From the NCBI GenBank assembly GCA_031277885.1, contig JAITLM010000143.1, positions 1-64,000 on the forward strand: DNA of 64,000 nucleotides, given 5' to 3'. The stretch is from Microbacterium sp. GTDB lineage: Bacteria > Actinomycetota > Actinomycetes > Actinomycetales > Microbacteriaceae. Numbering within the stretch: position 1 is the first letter of the stretch; each line of letters starts with the position of its first letter. Below are positions 28,167-36,028 of the stretch, piece by piece. The position numbers and the translations under genes were made by a program. Below the pieces are notes generated by a model. It did not search any database and was not told the origin of the DNA. It was given only the letters and a program-made list of their open reading frames with translations.

Positions 28167-29288
28167 TCAGCGACCCGCGGGCGTCAGCTCGTGCGGGGTG
28201 GTGTTGAGGTTCACGCAGCCGTCGGCGGTCACGACCACGATGTCCTCGATCCGGGATCCCCACTCGCCGGGGAAGTAGATCCCCGGCTCGATGCTGAACG
28301 CCATGCCCTCGCGCAGCGGGAGGTCGTTTCCGGGTGCGATGTACGGCTCCTCGTGCGTCGTGACGCCGATTCCGTGGCCGGTGCGGTGCAGGAAGGCCTC
28401 GGCCAGGCCCTCCGCGGCGAGCACCTCGCGGGCGGCGGCGTCGACCTGTTCGGCGGTGACGCCGGGGCGCACCGCGTCGACGGCCGCCTGCTGGGCGCGC
28501 ACGAGCACGGCGATCCGTCGGGCGGCCTCGGGATCCGGCTCGCCCACCGCGTAGGTACGGGTGCGGTCTGAGTTGTAGCCGGCCGGCACGGCGCCGCCGA
28601 TGTCCACGACCACGATGTCGCCGTCCTGGATCACCTGGTCCGAGACCTCGTGGTGCGGATCCGCGCCGTGGGGTCCGGAGGCGACGATCACGAACTCGAC
28701 CGTGCGATGCCCCTCCTCGACGATCGCGGCGGCGATGTCGGCGCCGACCTCGCGCTCGGTGCGGCCGGCGCGCAGCAGGCCAGGCACGCGACGGTGCACC
28801 GCGTCGATCGCGTCGCCGGCGCGGCGCAGCTCGGCGATCTCGGCGTTGTCCTTGATCATCCGTCCCTCGCGCAGCACGGGCGTGGCGAGCTCGGGGCGCA
28901 GGCCGAGACGGTCCGCGAGCGGGATCACGTGCAGGGCGGGCAGCGCATCCGAGACGCCGAGCCGCGCGGGGGCCTCGGGCATCGCGGCGGTGACGAGCGC
29001 GTAGGGATCCTGTCCGTCCACCCAGTCGGCCACGGCGAGGCCGAGCGCACCGACGGCGGTGTCGCGCACCTTGGCGAGCTCCATGCGCGGCACGATGACG
29101 GTCGGATCCCCGGCGGCCGGGATCACGAGAGCGGTCAGCCGCTCGATCGTGTCCCCCTCGACGCCCGCGAGGTAGGTCAGGTCGGGACCGGGTCCGACGA
29201 CGATCGCGTCGAGTCCGGCATCAGCGGTCAGGGCGCGGGCGCGGTCGAGGCGGGCGGCGTACACGGAGGCGGGGAAGGGCGTGCTCAC
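28167..29288 (-). CDS. M24-family Xaa-Pro peptidase
   Basis: 373 residues: a creatinase-like N-terminal domain (about 1-140) and the pita-bread metallopeptidase domain. The two-metal ligands are visible: Asp in VVVDIGGAV, Asp in NSDRTRTY, His in HRTGHGIGVTTHEEP, Glu in SIEPGIY and Glu in SRIEDIVVV. Cleaves N-terminal residues before proline in peptides. It is convergent with the dipeptide transporter, so imported peptides are its likely substrates. Confidence 0.92.
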   Translation of the reverse strand: MSTPFPASVYAARLDRARALTADAGLDAIVVGPGPDLTYLAGVEGDTIERLTALVIPAAGDPTVIVPRMELAKVRDTAVGALGLAVADWVDGQDPYALVTAAMPEAPARLGVSDALPALHVIPLADRLGLRPELATPVLREGRMIKDNAEIAELRRAGDAIDAVHRRVPGLLRAGRTEREVGADIAAAIVEEGHRTVEFVIVASGPHGADPHHEVSDQVIQDGDIVVVDIGGAVPAGYNSDRTRTYAVGEPDPEAARRIAVLVRAQQAAVDAVRPGVTAEQVDAAAREVLAAEGLAEAFLHRTGHGIGVTTHEEPYIAPGNDLPLREGMAFSIEPGIYFPGEWGSRIEDIVVVTADGCVNLNTTPHELTPAGR

Positions 29289-29436
29289 CCCTCCACGCTA
29301 CGTCCGCGCCACCCGGCCGCGCCAGGGGTTCGGCGGGACATATTCCAAGATCGAGATGAACCGCCGCCCACTCGCGGATCCCCGGCGAATCGTCCGCCGC
29401 ATCCGCTCCGTCGCCCCTCCCGCCCAGACGATTCGC

Positions 29437-29517
29437 CTGACCGCGAGACTCCAACTCCGCGACGAGACTGCGGTTCTAGAGTGCAGTCTCGTCGCCCAGT
29501 TGGAGTCTCGCGGTCAG
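29437..29517. repeat. Four-motif 35-bp inverted repeat (29.4 kb element)
   Basis: Arms 29437-29471 and 29483-29517 are inverted repeats matching at 33 of 35 positions, separated by 11 bases. Inside each arm CGAGACT occurs twice, 19 bp apart: 29444 and 29463, then inverted AGTCTCG at 29485 and 29504. Located upstream of the peptidase gene and 16 bases beyond the stop of the DUF3349 gene. The only two mismatches are CC versus GG in the middle of the arms. Confidence 0.92.
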
Positions 29518-29532
29518 AGAAGGAACGCGGGG

Positions 29533-30219
29533 TCAGGTCAGGGTGATGCCGGACTGCTCCAGGCGGGTGCGGACGCGGTCCACGTCGTCGTCGCCGGGGA
29601 GGTCGCCGAGCACCTTCATCATGAGCACCTGCGCGTCGACGAGCGAGATCTCCGGATCCGCTCCGCTCTGCGCGGCCACGGCCTCGCAGACCTCCTGCAC
29701 CTCGTCATCGGTGAGGCGGCGGCGCAGCAGCGCGAGGATCGGCACGCGGTCCTGGGCCGGGATCCCCTCCGGATAGCCCGCCCCCAGCCAGCGCAGCGCC
29801 TGGGCGATGGGGTTGGCGTCCGACGGCTCAGCGCCAGTGGATCCCGCTCCGGAGTCCTCCGGCGACTCCGCACCGGAGCCGCCCGCGGCGGCCGCGGCGA
29901 GGATCGTCCGATCGCCCACGATCCGCTGCGCCTTGGTGCTCAGCGGCACTCCGCGGTCGGCGAGCAGGACGGCCACGCGGCGCACCTCGTCGGCGCCCGG
30001 ATTCGCCGAGGTCACGTCGGCGATCGCCGCCCGGATCTGCGACACCCGCACCGGATCCGTCTCCTGCCGGGCCAGCGCCGCGACCACCTCCGCGAGCTCC
30101 TCGGCGGTGAGCGTCCGCTGCAGGAGGGCCAGCAGCGGCGAGTAGTCCTTGGGTGGCACGCCCTCCGGATAGCCGGCGCGCAGCCAGTCCAGTACGCGGG
30201 AGAGGACGTTGCCGTTCAC
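29533..30219 (-). CDS. Tandem DUF3349 protein
   Basis: 228 residues holding two copies of the DUF3349 module: LRAGYPEGVPPKDYSPLLALL near 13-33, and LGAGYPEGIPAQDRVPILALL near 144-164, joined by a Gly/Ser/Ala/Glu linker (about 107-135). Each copy is a small helical domain of unknown function. In M. tuberculosis the single-domain Rv0543c lies after pitA (Rv0545c) and a small membrane gene (Rv0544c); the same order is seen here. Start overlaps the upstream stop by four bases. Confidence 0.88.
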   Translation of the reverse strand: MNGNVLSRVLDWLRAGYPEGVPPKDYSPLLALLQRTLTAEELAEVVAALARQETDPVRVSQIRAAIADVTSANPGADEVRRVAVLLADRGVPLSTKAQRIVGDRTILAAAAAGGSGAESPEDSGAGSTGAEPSDANPIAQALRWLGAGYPEGIPAQDRVPILALLRRRLTDDEVQEVCEAVAAQSGADPEISLVDAQVLMMKVLGDLPGDDDVDRVRTRLEQSGITLT

Positions 30220-30506
30220 TTGCCCACTCCGAACAGCGAGATGCCGAAGTAGTGGTAGATGCTGAGCCGCGTGATGAAGAGCACTCCGGTGAGCACCACG
30301 GCGATCACGAGGGCGAACAGGATCCAGCCCGCCGCGGTCAGCAGCGGACGGCGCGTTCCAGGGGCCTCGCCGTCGACCTCCCCGGTGCCGGCCGACTGCA
30401 GCCGCATGCCGATCGCGAACAGGGCGGGAAGACCCGCGCCGAACAGCAGGCCGACCAGCAGCACGCGGCCCGCGGAGAGCGCCATCTGCGCGATGTCGAA
30501 GTTCAT
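30216..30506 (-). CDS. Small two-TM membrane protein in the pit operon
   Basis: 96 residues with two hydrophobic segments, near 13-35 and 63-85, and a short charged loop between. Positional equivalent of Rv0544c in the M. tuberculosis pitA locus. The ATG at 30504-30506 lies 17 bases after the pit stop. Function unknown; an accessory role with Pit is suggested only by conserved order. Confidence 0.8.
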   Translation of the reverse strand: MNFDIAQMALSAGRVLLVGLLFGAGLPALFAIGMRLQSAGTGEVDGEAPGTRRPLLTAAGWILFALVIAVVLTGVLFITRLSIYHYFGISLFGVGK

Positions 30507-30523
30507 CTCATCCGTCCTTCGGT

Positions 30524-31708
30524 TCAGGCCGTCGCGCCCTCGGGCACGACGGAGCCGTCCCACTCGGCGTTGACGTTGTTGTGGTCAACCTTCTGCCGGC
30601 GGCTGCGCAGATAGAGGAGGGCGGCGGCCGCGAGCAGCAGGACGAACACGGTGACGGCGCCGGCGAGCCCGCCGATGCCGTGGGCGAGGAAGAAGCAGAG
30701 CGCGCCCACGACGCCCGCGGCGGGCATCGTGATGAGCCAGGCCGTGACCATGCGTCCCGCGATCCCCCACCGCACCTGCGCACCGGGACGTCCCACGCCG
30801 GATCCGAGGATCGATCCGGTGGCGACGTGCGTGGTGGACAGCGCCATGCCCATGGAGCTGGACGTGAGGATGATGGCGGCCGAGGACGCCTCCGCGGCGA
30901 GCCCCTGCGGCGACTCGATCTCGACCAGGCCCTTGCCGAGGGTGCGGATGATCCGCCAGCCGCCGAGGTACGTGCCGAGTGCGATCGCCGCGCCGCAGGT
31001 CACGATGATCCAGATCGGCAGACCTTCGTTCAGGATCTGGTCGCCGGTGAGGGTGCCGTGCGCGATGAGGGCGAGGGCGATCACGCCCATGGTCTTCTGC
31101 GCATCGCCCGTGCCGTGCGCGAGCGAGACGAGCGACGCGGTGCCGATCTGTCCCCAGCGGAATCCCGCCTCGCGGTGCTTGGCGTGCACGGACCGGGTGA
31201 GGCGGTAGACGAGCCAGGTTCCGACCGCCGCCACGATGCCGGCGATGAGCGGGGAGAGCACGGCGGGGACGATGATCTTCCCGACGATGCCGGCCCAGTT
31301 GACGGTCGCGGCCCCCGCGATCCCGGCGCCGATGAGACCGCCGAACAGGGCGTGCGAGGAGCTGGACGGCAGGCCGAGCAGCCAGGTCAGCAGATTCCAC
31401 AGGATCCCGCCGACGAGGCCGGCGAAGATGATGATCATCGCCGATTCGGGGTTCAGGCCCGGCACGAGATCGCCGCTCGGACCCTGGATCGTGAGCACGT
31501 CCTTCGTGATGGTCGCCGCGACCTCGACCGAGAGGAAGGCGCCCACGAGGTTCAGGATCGCCGAGAGGGCCACCGCGACCTTCGGCGTGAGCGCCCCCGT
31601 GGCGATGGAGGTGGCCATCGCGTTCCCGGTGTCGTGGAATCCGTTGGTGAAGTCGAAACCGAGTGCGGTCACGACCACCAGGATGAGGATCATCACTTCG
31701 GCGCTCAT
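30524..31708 (-). CDS. pit: Low-affinity inorganic phosphate transporter (Pit/PHO4 family)
   Basis: 394 residues, about ten transmembrane segments. The duplicated PD001131 signatures are visible as GFDFTNGFHDTGNAMATSIATGALTP near 14-40 (first 20: GFDFTNGFHDTGNAMATSIA) and SLAHGTGDAQKTMGVIALAL near 205-224. It imports metal-phosphate with protons. ATG at 31708 is preferred; a start four codons upstream (31720) is possible. It leads the three-gene operon with the small TM and DUF3349 genes. Confidence 0.93.
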   Translation of the reverse strand: MSAEVMILILVVVTALGFDFTNGFHDTGNAMATSIATGALTPKVAVALSAILNLVGAFLSVEVAATITKDVLTIQGPSGDLVPGLNPESAMIIIFAGLVGGILWNLLTWLLGLPSSSSHALFGGLIGAGIAGAATVNWAGIVGKIIVPAVLSPLIAGIVAAVGTWLVYRLTRSVHAKHREAGFRWGQIGTASLVSLAHGTGDAQKTMGVIALALIAHGTLTGDQILNEGLPIWIIVTCGAAIALGTYLGGWRIIRTLGKGLVEIESPQGLAAEASSAAIILTSSSMGMALSTTHVATGSILGSGVGRPGAQVRWGIAGRMVTAWLITMPAAGVVGALCFFLAHGIGGLAGAVTVFVLLLAAAALLYLRSRRQKVDHNNVNAEWDGSVVPEGATA

Positions 31709-31770
31709 GACCGTCAGCATTCCGCGTCCCGGAAGCGCGAACGGGCGGTGTCGTGCACTCGACGGCGAGA

Positions 31771-31788
31771 GTTCATCGGGCGTTAAGC
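31771..31788. promoter_or_regulatory. PHO-box-like direct repeat upstream of pit
   Basis: GTTCATC (31771-31777) and GTTAAGC (31782-31788) are spaced 11 bp start to start, the spacing of PhoP direct-repeat units in Streptomyces. The first unit fits the consensus well, the second poorly. Located about 63 bp upstream of the pit start. Confidence 0.3.
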
Positions 31789-31935
31789 GCACCCGCCGTG
31801 AGCGATCGAGGAGGGCCTTCACCGTCCGCATAGCCGTCGGGCGTAGCCTCACGGCGGCCGTACAGCAGATCGGAACCCGCCACGCCTCCCATCCCCGTCT
31901 TCCTCAGCACCTGGAGCCTGGATCCCACCGCTCTC

Positions 31936-32760
31936 GTGGTGCTGATCGTCGCAGCCGGCCTCTACCTCGGCGGGGTGGAGGTACTGCGCCGAAGGGGCCA
32001 CCGCTGGCCGCTGCGGCTCACGCTGATGTACCTGCTGCTCGGTCTCGGCTCCTACGCGGTCGTGTCCTTCGGGTTCCTCGGCACCTGGAGCCCGGCGCTG
32101 CGCTGGGCCTTCTCGACGCGGATCGCCCTGCTCATGTTCGTCGTGCCGGTCCTGGTCACGCTCGGACGGCCGGTGTCGCTGGCTCGCGCGGTGCTCTCCT
32201 CACGGCCCCGCGCCCGGGTGAACGGCTTCCTGCGCTCCTGGCTCGCGAAGTTCTTCGGCAACGCGATCATGGCACCGGTGTTCACGTGCCTCGTGTTCGC
32301 CCTGTTCTTCACGCCGCTGTCCGCGGTGCTGCGGATCAATCCGATCGCGGAAGGCGTGGCATCGGCGATCGTGCCGCTGCTGGGACTGCTCATGATCCTG
32401 CCGATGGCCGCGCACACCGTCGCGCGCACGAGCCTGTTCATCGTGGCCGAGTTCATGTTCGCGTTCGTGGAGCTCGTGCTCGACGCGATCCCGGGCGTGC
32501 TGCTGCGCCTGGGGACGGTCGTCTTCGACCATGCGGGCACCTGGCCCGGCGCGCTGCCGGTCTGGTTCCCCAACCCGCTGCGCGATCAGCAGCTCTCCGG
32601 CGACTTCCTGTGGTTCATCGCCGAGATCGTCGATGTGCCGATCCTCGTGATCCTGATGATGCGATGGATCCGCTCCGACCGGCGCGAGTCGCGCAGCATG
32701 GACGAGCTCAGCGATGAGGAGATGGCGGAGCTCACCGCCGCGCACCTGCGCGGGGAGTGA
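31936..32760 (+). CDS. CtaG-family cytochrome c oxidase assembly / membrane protein
   Basis: At least 274 residues with about seven transmembrane segments; the caa3_CtaG family is supported by TWSPALRWAFSTRIALLMF, PMAAHTVARTSLF and the conserved loop near PNPLRDQQLSGDFLW. The first standard start is GTG 31936, but the reading frame stays open back to 31834 and the upstream codons (PIPVFLSTWSLDPTAL) look like the normal N-terminus of this family. The only plausible place for the natural start is an ACG codon at 31882. No RBS is clear for either. Confidence 0.8.
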   Translation: MVLIVAAGLYLGGVEVLRRRGHRWPLRLTLMYLLLGLGSYAVVSFGFLGTWSPALRWAFSTRIALLMFVVPVLVTLGRPVSLARAVLSSRPRARVNGFLRSWLAKFFGNAIMAPVFTCLVFALFFTPLSAVLRINPIAEGVASAIVPLLGLLMILPMAAHTVARTSLFIVAEFMFAFVELVLDAIPGVLLRLGTVVFDHAGTWPGALPVWFPNPLRDQQLSGDFLWFIAEIVDVPILVILMMRWIRSDRRESRSMDELSDEEMAELTAAHLRGE

Positions 32761-32794
32761 GGGATCCGGCGCGGGACGCCGGATCCGCTCCTCG

Positions 32795-33253
32795 TCACTC
32801 CGCGGGCGCGGCCGTGCGGATGCGATCGCCGAGGAACGCGAGGTCGGCGGCCGAGAGCGCGGTCACGGCATAGGAGACAGGCCACACGGCGCCGTCGTCG
32901 AGCCGGGCGGGCCACTCGAACTCGAAGGTGGCGTAGCGCACCTTGAACTTGGCCTTGGGCTTGAAGAAGCAGACGACCTTGCCGGCGGCGTTGGCCCAGG
33001 CCGGCATGCCGTAGTACGTGCGGGGCACGAGGTGCGGGGCGTTCTCGGCGACCAGCCGGTGCAGGGCCTCGGCGAGCGTGGCGTCCTCGGCGTCCATCTC
33101 GGCGATCTTGGCCAGGACGTCGGCCTCTCCGGCGGCGCGGGCCTCCTCGGCGGAGATCTTCTTCCGCGCGACGCGGGTGCGGCTCTCCTTCGCGGCCTCC
33201 TTGACGGCGGCGCGCTCGAACTCGGTCAGCACGGGGGCGGTGTTCTCGGTCAT
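32795..33253 (-). CDS. DUF1801-type (YdhG-like) protein
   Basis: 152 residues. The C-terminal half matches the DUF1801 fold: PRTYYGMPAWANAAGKVVCFFKPKAKFKVRYATFEF region near 78-114 (key residues Y-GMP-W and FF-PK). The N-terminal 45 residues are a charged helix (ERAAVKEAAKESRTR, KKISAEEARAAGE). Related proteins have been proposed as iron chaperones, without firm proof. Single gene, convergent with the CtaG-like gene. Confidence 0.75.
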   Translation of the reverse strand: MTENTAPVLTEFERAAVKEAAKESRTRVARKKISAEEARAAGEADVLAKIAEMDAEDATLAEALHRLVAENAPHLVPRTYYGMPAWANAAGKVVCFFKPKAKFKVRYATFEFEWPARLDDGAVWPVSYAVTALSAADLAFLGDRIRTAAPAE

Positions 33254-33386
33254 GGCATCCTCCTGTCAGCGCCCCGCGGATCCGGGGACATCGTCAGCCT
33301 ACGAACGCGTGCCTACGGGCGCTTCTTCAGAACTGATCGATCGAGGGGAGCCTCGCGGCGACGCAGGACCTGCCACGATGGGCTTC

Positions 33387-35024
33387 ATGACGACGCTGTT
33401 CACGGGCCGGATCCGACCGCTCTCCCCCGCCGCCGCCGCCGACCTCGTCGAGGCACTCCTGGTCGACGACGAAGGACGCATCGTCGCCGTCGGCGCGACC
33501 GCGGACCTCGCGGCGCAGGACCCGTCCGCGGAGCGCGTGGCGCTGGACGGCTGGACGATGCCGGGGCTCATCGAGCCGCACGGGCACCCCGGAACCGCGG
33601 CCGTGCTGCTGTCCGACCGCGTGCTCGACCTGCGGCCCGTCGTCCTGCCGGATGCGGAGAGCGTCATGTCGGCCTTGCGTTCCGCGCTCGCCGCCGCCGA
33701 GGGACGCCCGGTGTACGCGAGCGGGTGGGACGCCCTGCTCCAGCGCGGGCTCCCGGATCCCGACATGCGGCTGCTCGACGACCTCGCCGGATCCACTCCC
33801 CTCGCGATCGTGCACAACTCCGGCCACTCGGCGTACTTCAACGCCGCCGCGGCACGGATGGCGGGACTGGACAGGGAGACCCCCGATCCGGCGGGCGCGT
33901 CGTTCGGTCGTACCGCGGACGGTGAGCTGAGCGGTGTGGCTCTCGAGGCCGCGGCCGTGGAGCAGGTCGTGGCTCCGCTCCTGCGGTCGGCCCAGGCCGA
34001 CATCGTCGAGCTGCTCGGGGCGCACTTCGCAGATCTCTCCCGTCGCGGGATCACGACCGTCTCCGACCTCAGCTGGAACCCGGCGCTGAACCCGGTCGTC
34101 GATGCGCTGCGCGCCGCCGGCCGGATGCCGCTCCGGCTGCGGTGGTACGAGATGTCCCGCCCCGGAGGAACGCCCGCCGCACGTCCGTCGAACGCGAGCG
34201 ACCCCGTCGACGGGGCCGCAGACGCCGAGGACGGCATCGTGCGCCAGATCGGCGTCAAGACTTGGACCGACGGCTCCCCGTGGGTGGGCAACATCGCCAC
34301 GAGCTTCCCGTACCTCGACACGGCGGCGACCAGGTCGCTCGGCCTCGAGCCGCACCACCGGGGATCCTCGAACTACACGGCCGAGGAATTGCACGGGATC
34401 GCCGAGCCCTACGCCGCCGCCGGCTGGCAGCTCGCCTGTCATGCGCACGGCGACCTCGCGATCGACGAGACGCTCGACGTCTACGAGCGGCTGATCGAGA
34501 AGCACGGTCTGACCGATCACCGTTTCCGCTTGGAGCACGTGGGGGCGATGACCGCGGCGCAGTTCGCCCGCGCGGCGGAGCTCGGCGTGACCGTCAGCCT
34601 GTTCGTCGACCACATCACCTACTGGGGCGAGGTGCTCGTGGACGACCTGTTCGGTCCGGAGCGGGGCGGAGCATGGGCGGACGCGGGCGCCGCGTTCGCG
34701 GCCGGTCATCGCGCGACCTTCCACAACGACGGATGGGTCACGCCCGCCGAACCGCTGCGCAACATGGCGGTGGCGGAGACCCGGCGCACGCGCTCCGGGC
34801 GGGTCATGCCCGCCGGCACCGCGGTCTCGCGCGCGCAGGCGCTCGCCGCGCACACGACCAACGCGGCGTGGCAGCTGTTCAGCGAGCACGAGGTCGGATC
34901 CCTGGCGCCCGGCCTGTTCGCCGATCTCGTCGTTCTGGACCGGGATCCGCTGACGGCTCCGGCGGAGGAGCTGGCCGAGGCGGTGGTGCGAGAGGTGCAC
35001 CTCGGCGGGCGGCGCGTGAGCTGA
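33387..35024 (+). CDS. YtcJ-like amidohydrolase
   Basis: 545 residues of the amidohydrolase superfamily, metal-dependent. HGHPG near residue 60 matches the first metal motif (HxH) after the beta-sandwich strand MPGLIEP; LACHAHGDLAIDETLD near 350 and HNDGWVTP near 445 supply further ligands. TSDLS-type and KTWTDGSPWVG motifs are typical of YtcJ/LAF3-like enzymes, whose substrates are mostly unknown. Cytosolic, no signal peptide. ATG 33387 is chosen; 33378 is also possible. Confidence 0.85.
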   Translation: MTTLFTGRIRPLSPAAAADLVEALLVDDEGRIVAVGATADLAAQDPSAERVALDGWTMPGLIEPHGHPGTAAVLLSDRVLDLRPVVLPDAESVMSALRSALAAAEGRPVYASGWDALLQRGLPDPDMRLLDDLAGSTPLAIVHNSGHSAYFNAAAARMAGLDRETPDPAGASFGRTADGELSGVALEAAAVEQVVAPLLRSAQADIVELLGAHFADLSRRGITTVSDLSWNPALNPVVDALRAAGRMPLRLRWYEMSRPGGTPAARPSNASDPVDGAADAEDGIVRQIGVKTWTDGSPWVGNIATSFPYLDTAATRSLGLEPHHRGSSNYTAEELHGIAEPYAAAGWQLACHAHGDLAIDETLDVYERLIEKHGLTDHRFRLEHVGAMTAAQFARAAELGVTVSLFVDHITYWGEVLVDDLFGPERGGAWADAGAAFAAGHRATFHNDGWVTPAEPLRNMAVAETRRTRSGRVMPAGTAVSRAQALAAHTTNAAWQLFSEHEVGSLAPGLFADLVVLDRDPLTAPAEELAEAVVREVHLGGRRVS

Positions 35025-35062
35025 CCGCGCCATACCGGCTGCGACGTCCTAGGGTGTGAACC

Positions 35063-35491
35063 ATGGACATGCGGGTCGCGGCATACGCGGTCATCCTCGA
35101 CGATGACCGGCGGGTGCTGCTGGCGCGGTGGACCGAGGGCCGCCGGGTGTCGTGGACCATGCCGGGAGGCGGGCTGGAACCGGGTGAGGACCCCGAGGCC
35201 GCCGTCCGCCGCGAGGTGCGCGAGGAGACCGGCTACAAGGTGGTCGTCGACGAGCTGCTCGGGATCCACTCCCGGGTGATCCCCGCCCGCCGCCGGGTCA
35301 CGCCGGGCGCGACCGAGCCTCTGCACACCCTGCGCATCGTCTACCGCGCGCGGATCACGAGCGGGAAGCTCCGCTTCGAGAAGAACGGATCCACCGACAT
35401 GGCCGCCTGGTACGGGCTCGACGAGGTCGCCGGCCTGCAGCGCGTGCGGCTCGTGGACATCGCCCTCGGCATGGCCGGCGTGGCGGCCTGA
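35063..35491 (+). CDS. NUDIX hydrolase
   Basis: 142 residues. Complete Nudix box GGGLEPGEDPEAAVRREVREETG near 40-62 (pattern G-x5-E-x7-REVxEExG). Hydrolyses a nucleoside-diphosphate-linked substrate; the exact one cannot be read from sequence. Begins 38 bases after the amidohydrolase gene, same strand. Confidence 0.9.
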   Translation: MDMRVAAYAVILDDDRRVLLARWTEGRRVSWTMPGGGLEPGEDPEAAVRREVREETGYKVVVDELLGIHSRVIPARRRVTPGATEPLHTLRIVYRARITSGKLRFEKNGSTDMAAWYGLDEVAGLQRVRLVDIALGMAGVAA

Positions 35492-35506
35492 TCCGTCTGC
35501 CTGCGG

Positions 35507-36028
35507 CTACTCCGGCTCTGAGATGTCGGCGACGGTCGCGTCGTACGCGGTGATGAGGGCGTCGCCGTCGACGAACAGGCTGTAGCCGTGCGCGCCCGCG
35601 CCCATCGCGATCCGACGACCGCGGATCGTCTCGTCCGCGAACACCGGCCACGCGGTGGTGCTGCCGATCGGGACGATCGTGCCGCGCTCATAGCCGGTCG
35701 CGGCCAGCGCGACGGCCGGATCCGGCAGCTTCAGCCGATTGACGCCGACGAGGGCGCGCAGCTTGGGCCAGGAGATCTTGCGTCCGCCGGGGATCAGCGC
35801 GAACAGGAAGGTGTCGTCGCTCCGCTTGACCACGAGGGTCTTCACGATGCCGGACGGGTCCAGGCCGAGCAGAGCCGCGGCCTCCTGCAGGCTGTGGGCG
35901 GCCGGGCGCTGCCGGATCTCGATGTCGAGGCCGCGTTCGGCCGCGGCATCGCGCACGCGGGCGTGCGGATCCGATCCCTCGGCGGACTCCTCCGCGGGAT
36001 CGGGGACCGGCGAAGCGGAGGTGCTCAC
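35507..36028 (-). CDS. YbaK/EbsC-family Cys-tRNA(Pro) deacylase-like protein
   Basis: 173 residues. YbaK domain from about residue 28, with HSLQEAAALLGLDPSGIVKTLVVK and the GGRKISWPKLRALVG segment; the conserved catalytic-site Lys is in VKTLVVK. Removes mischarged amino acids from tRNA. GTG start overlaps the stop of the upstream gene (GTGA). The N-terminal 25 residues are an acidic leader. Confidence 0.87.
   Translation of the reverse strand: MSTSASPVPDPAEESAEGSDPHARVRDAAAERGLDIEIRQRPAAHSLQEAAALLGLDPSGIVKTLVVKRSDDTFLFALIPGGRKISWPKLRALVGVNRLKLPDPAVALAATGYERGTIVPIGSTTAWPVFADETIRGRRIAMGAGAHGYSLFVDGDALITAYDATVADISEPE

Noticed and set aside
33018..33386. N-terminal extension of the amidohydrolase into the upstream DUF1801 gene
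   Set aside because: The extension overlaps the opposite-strand DUF1801 gene and has shadow composition; ATG 33387 gives a normal family start.
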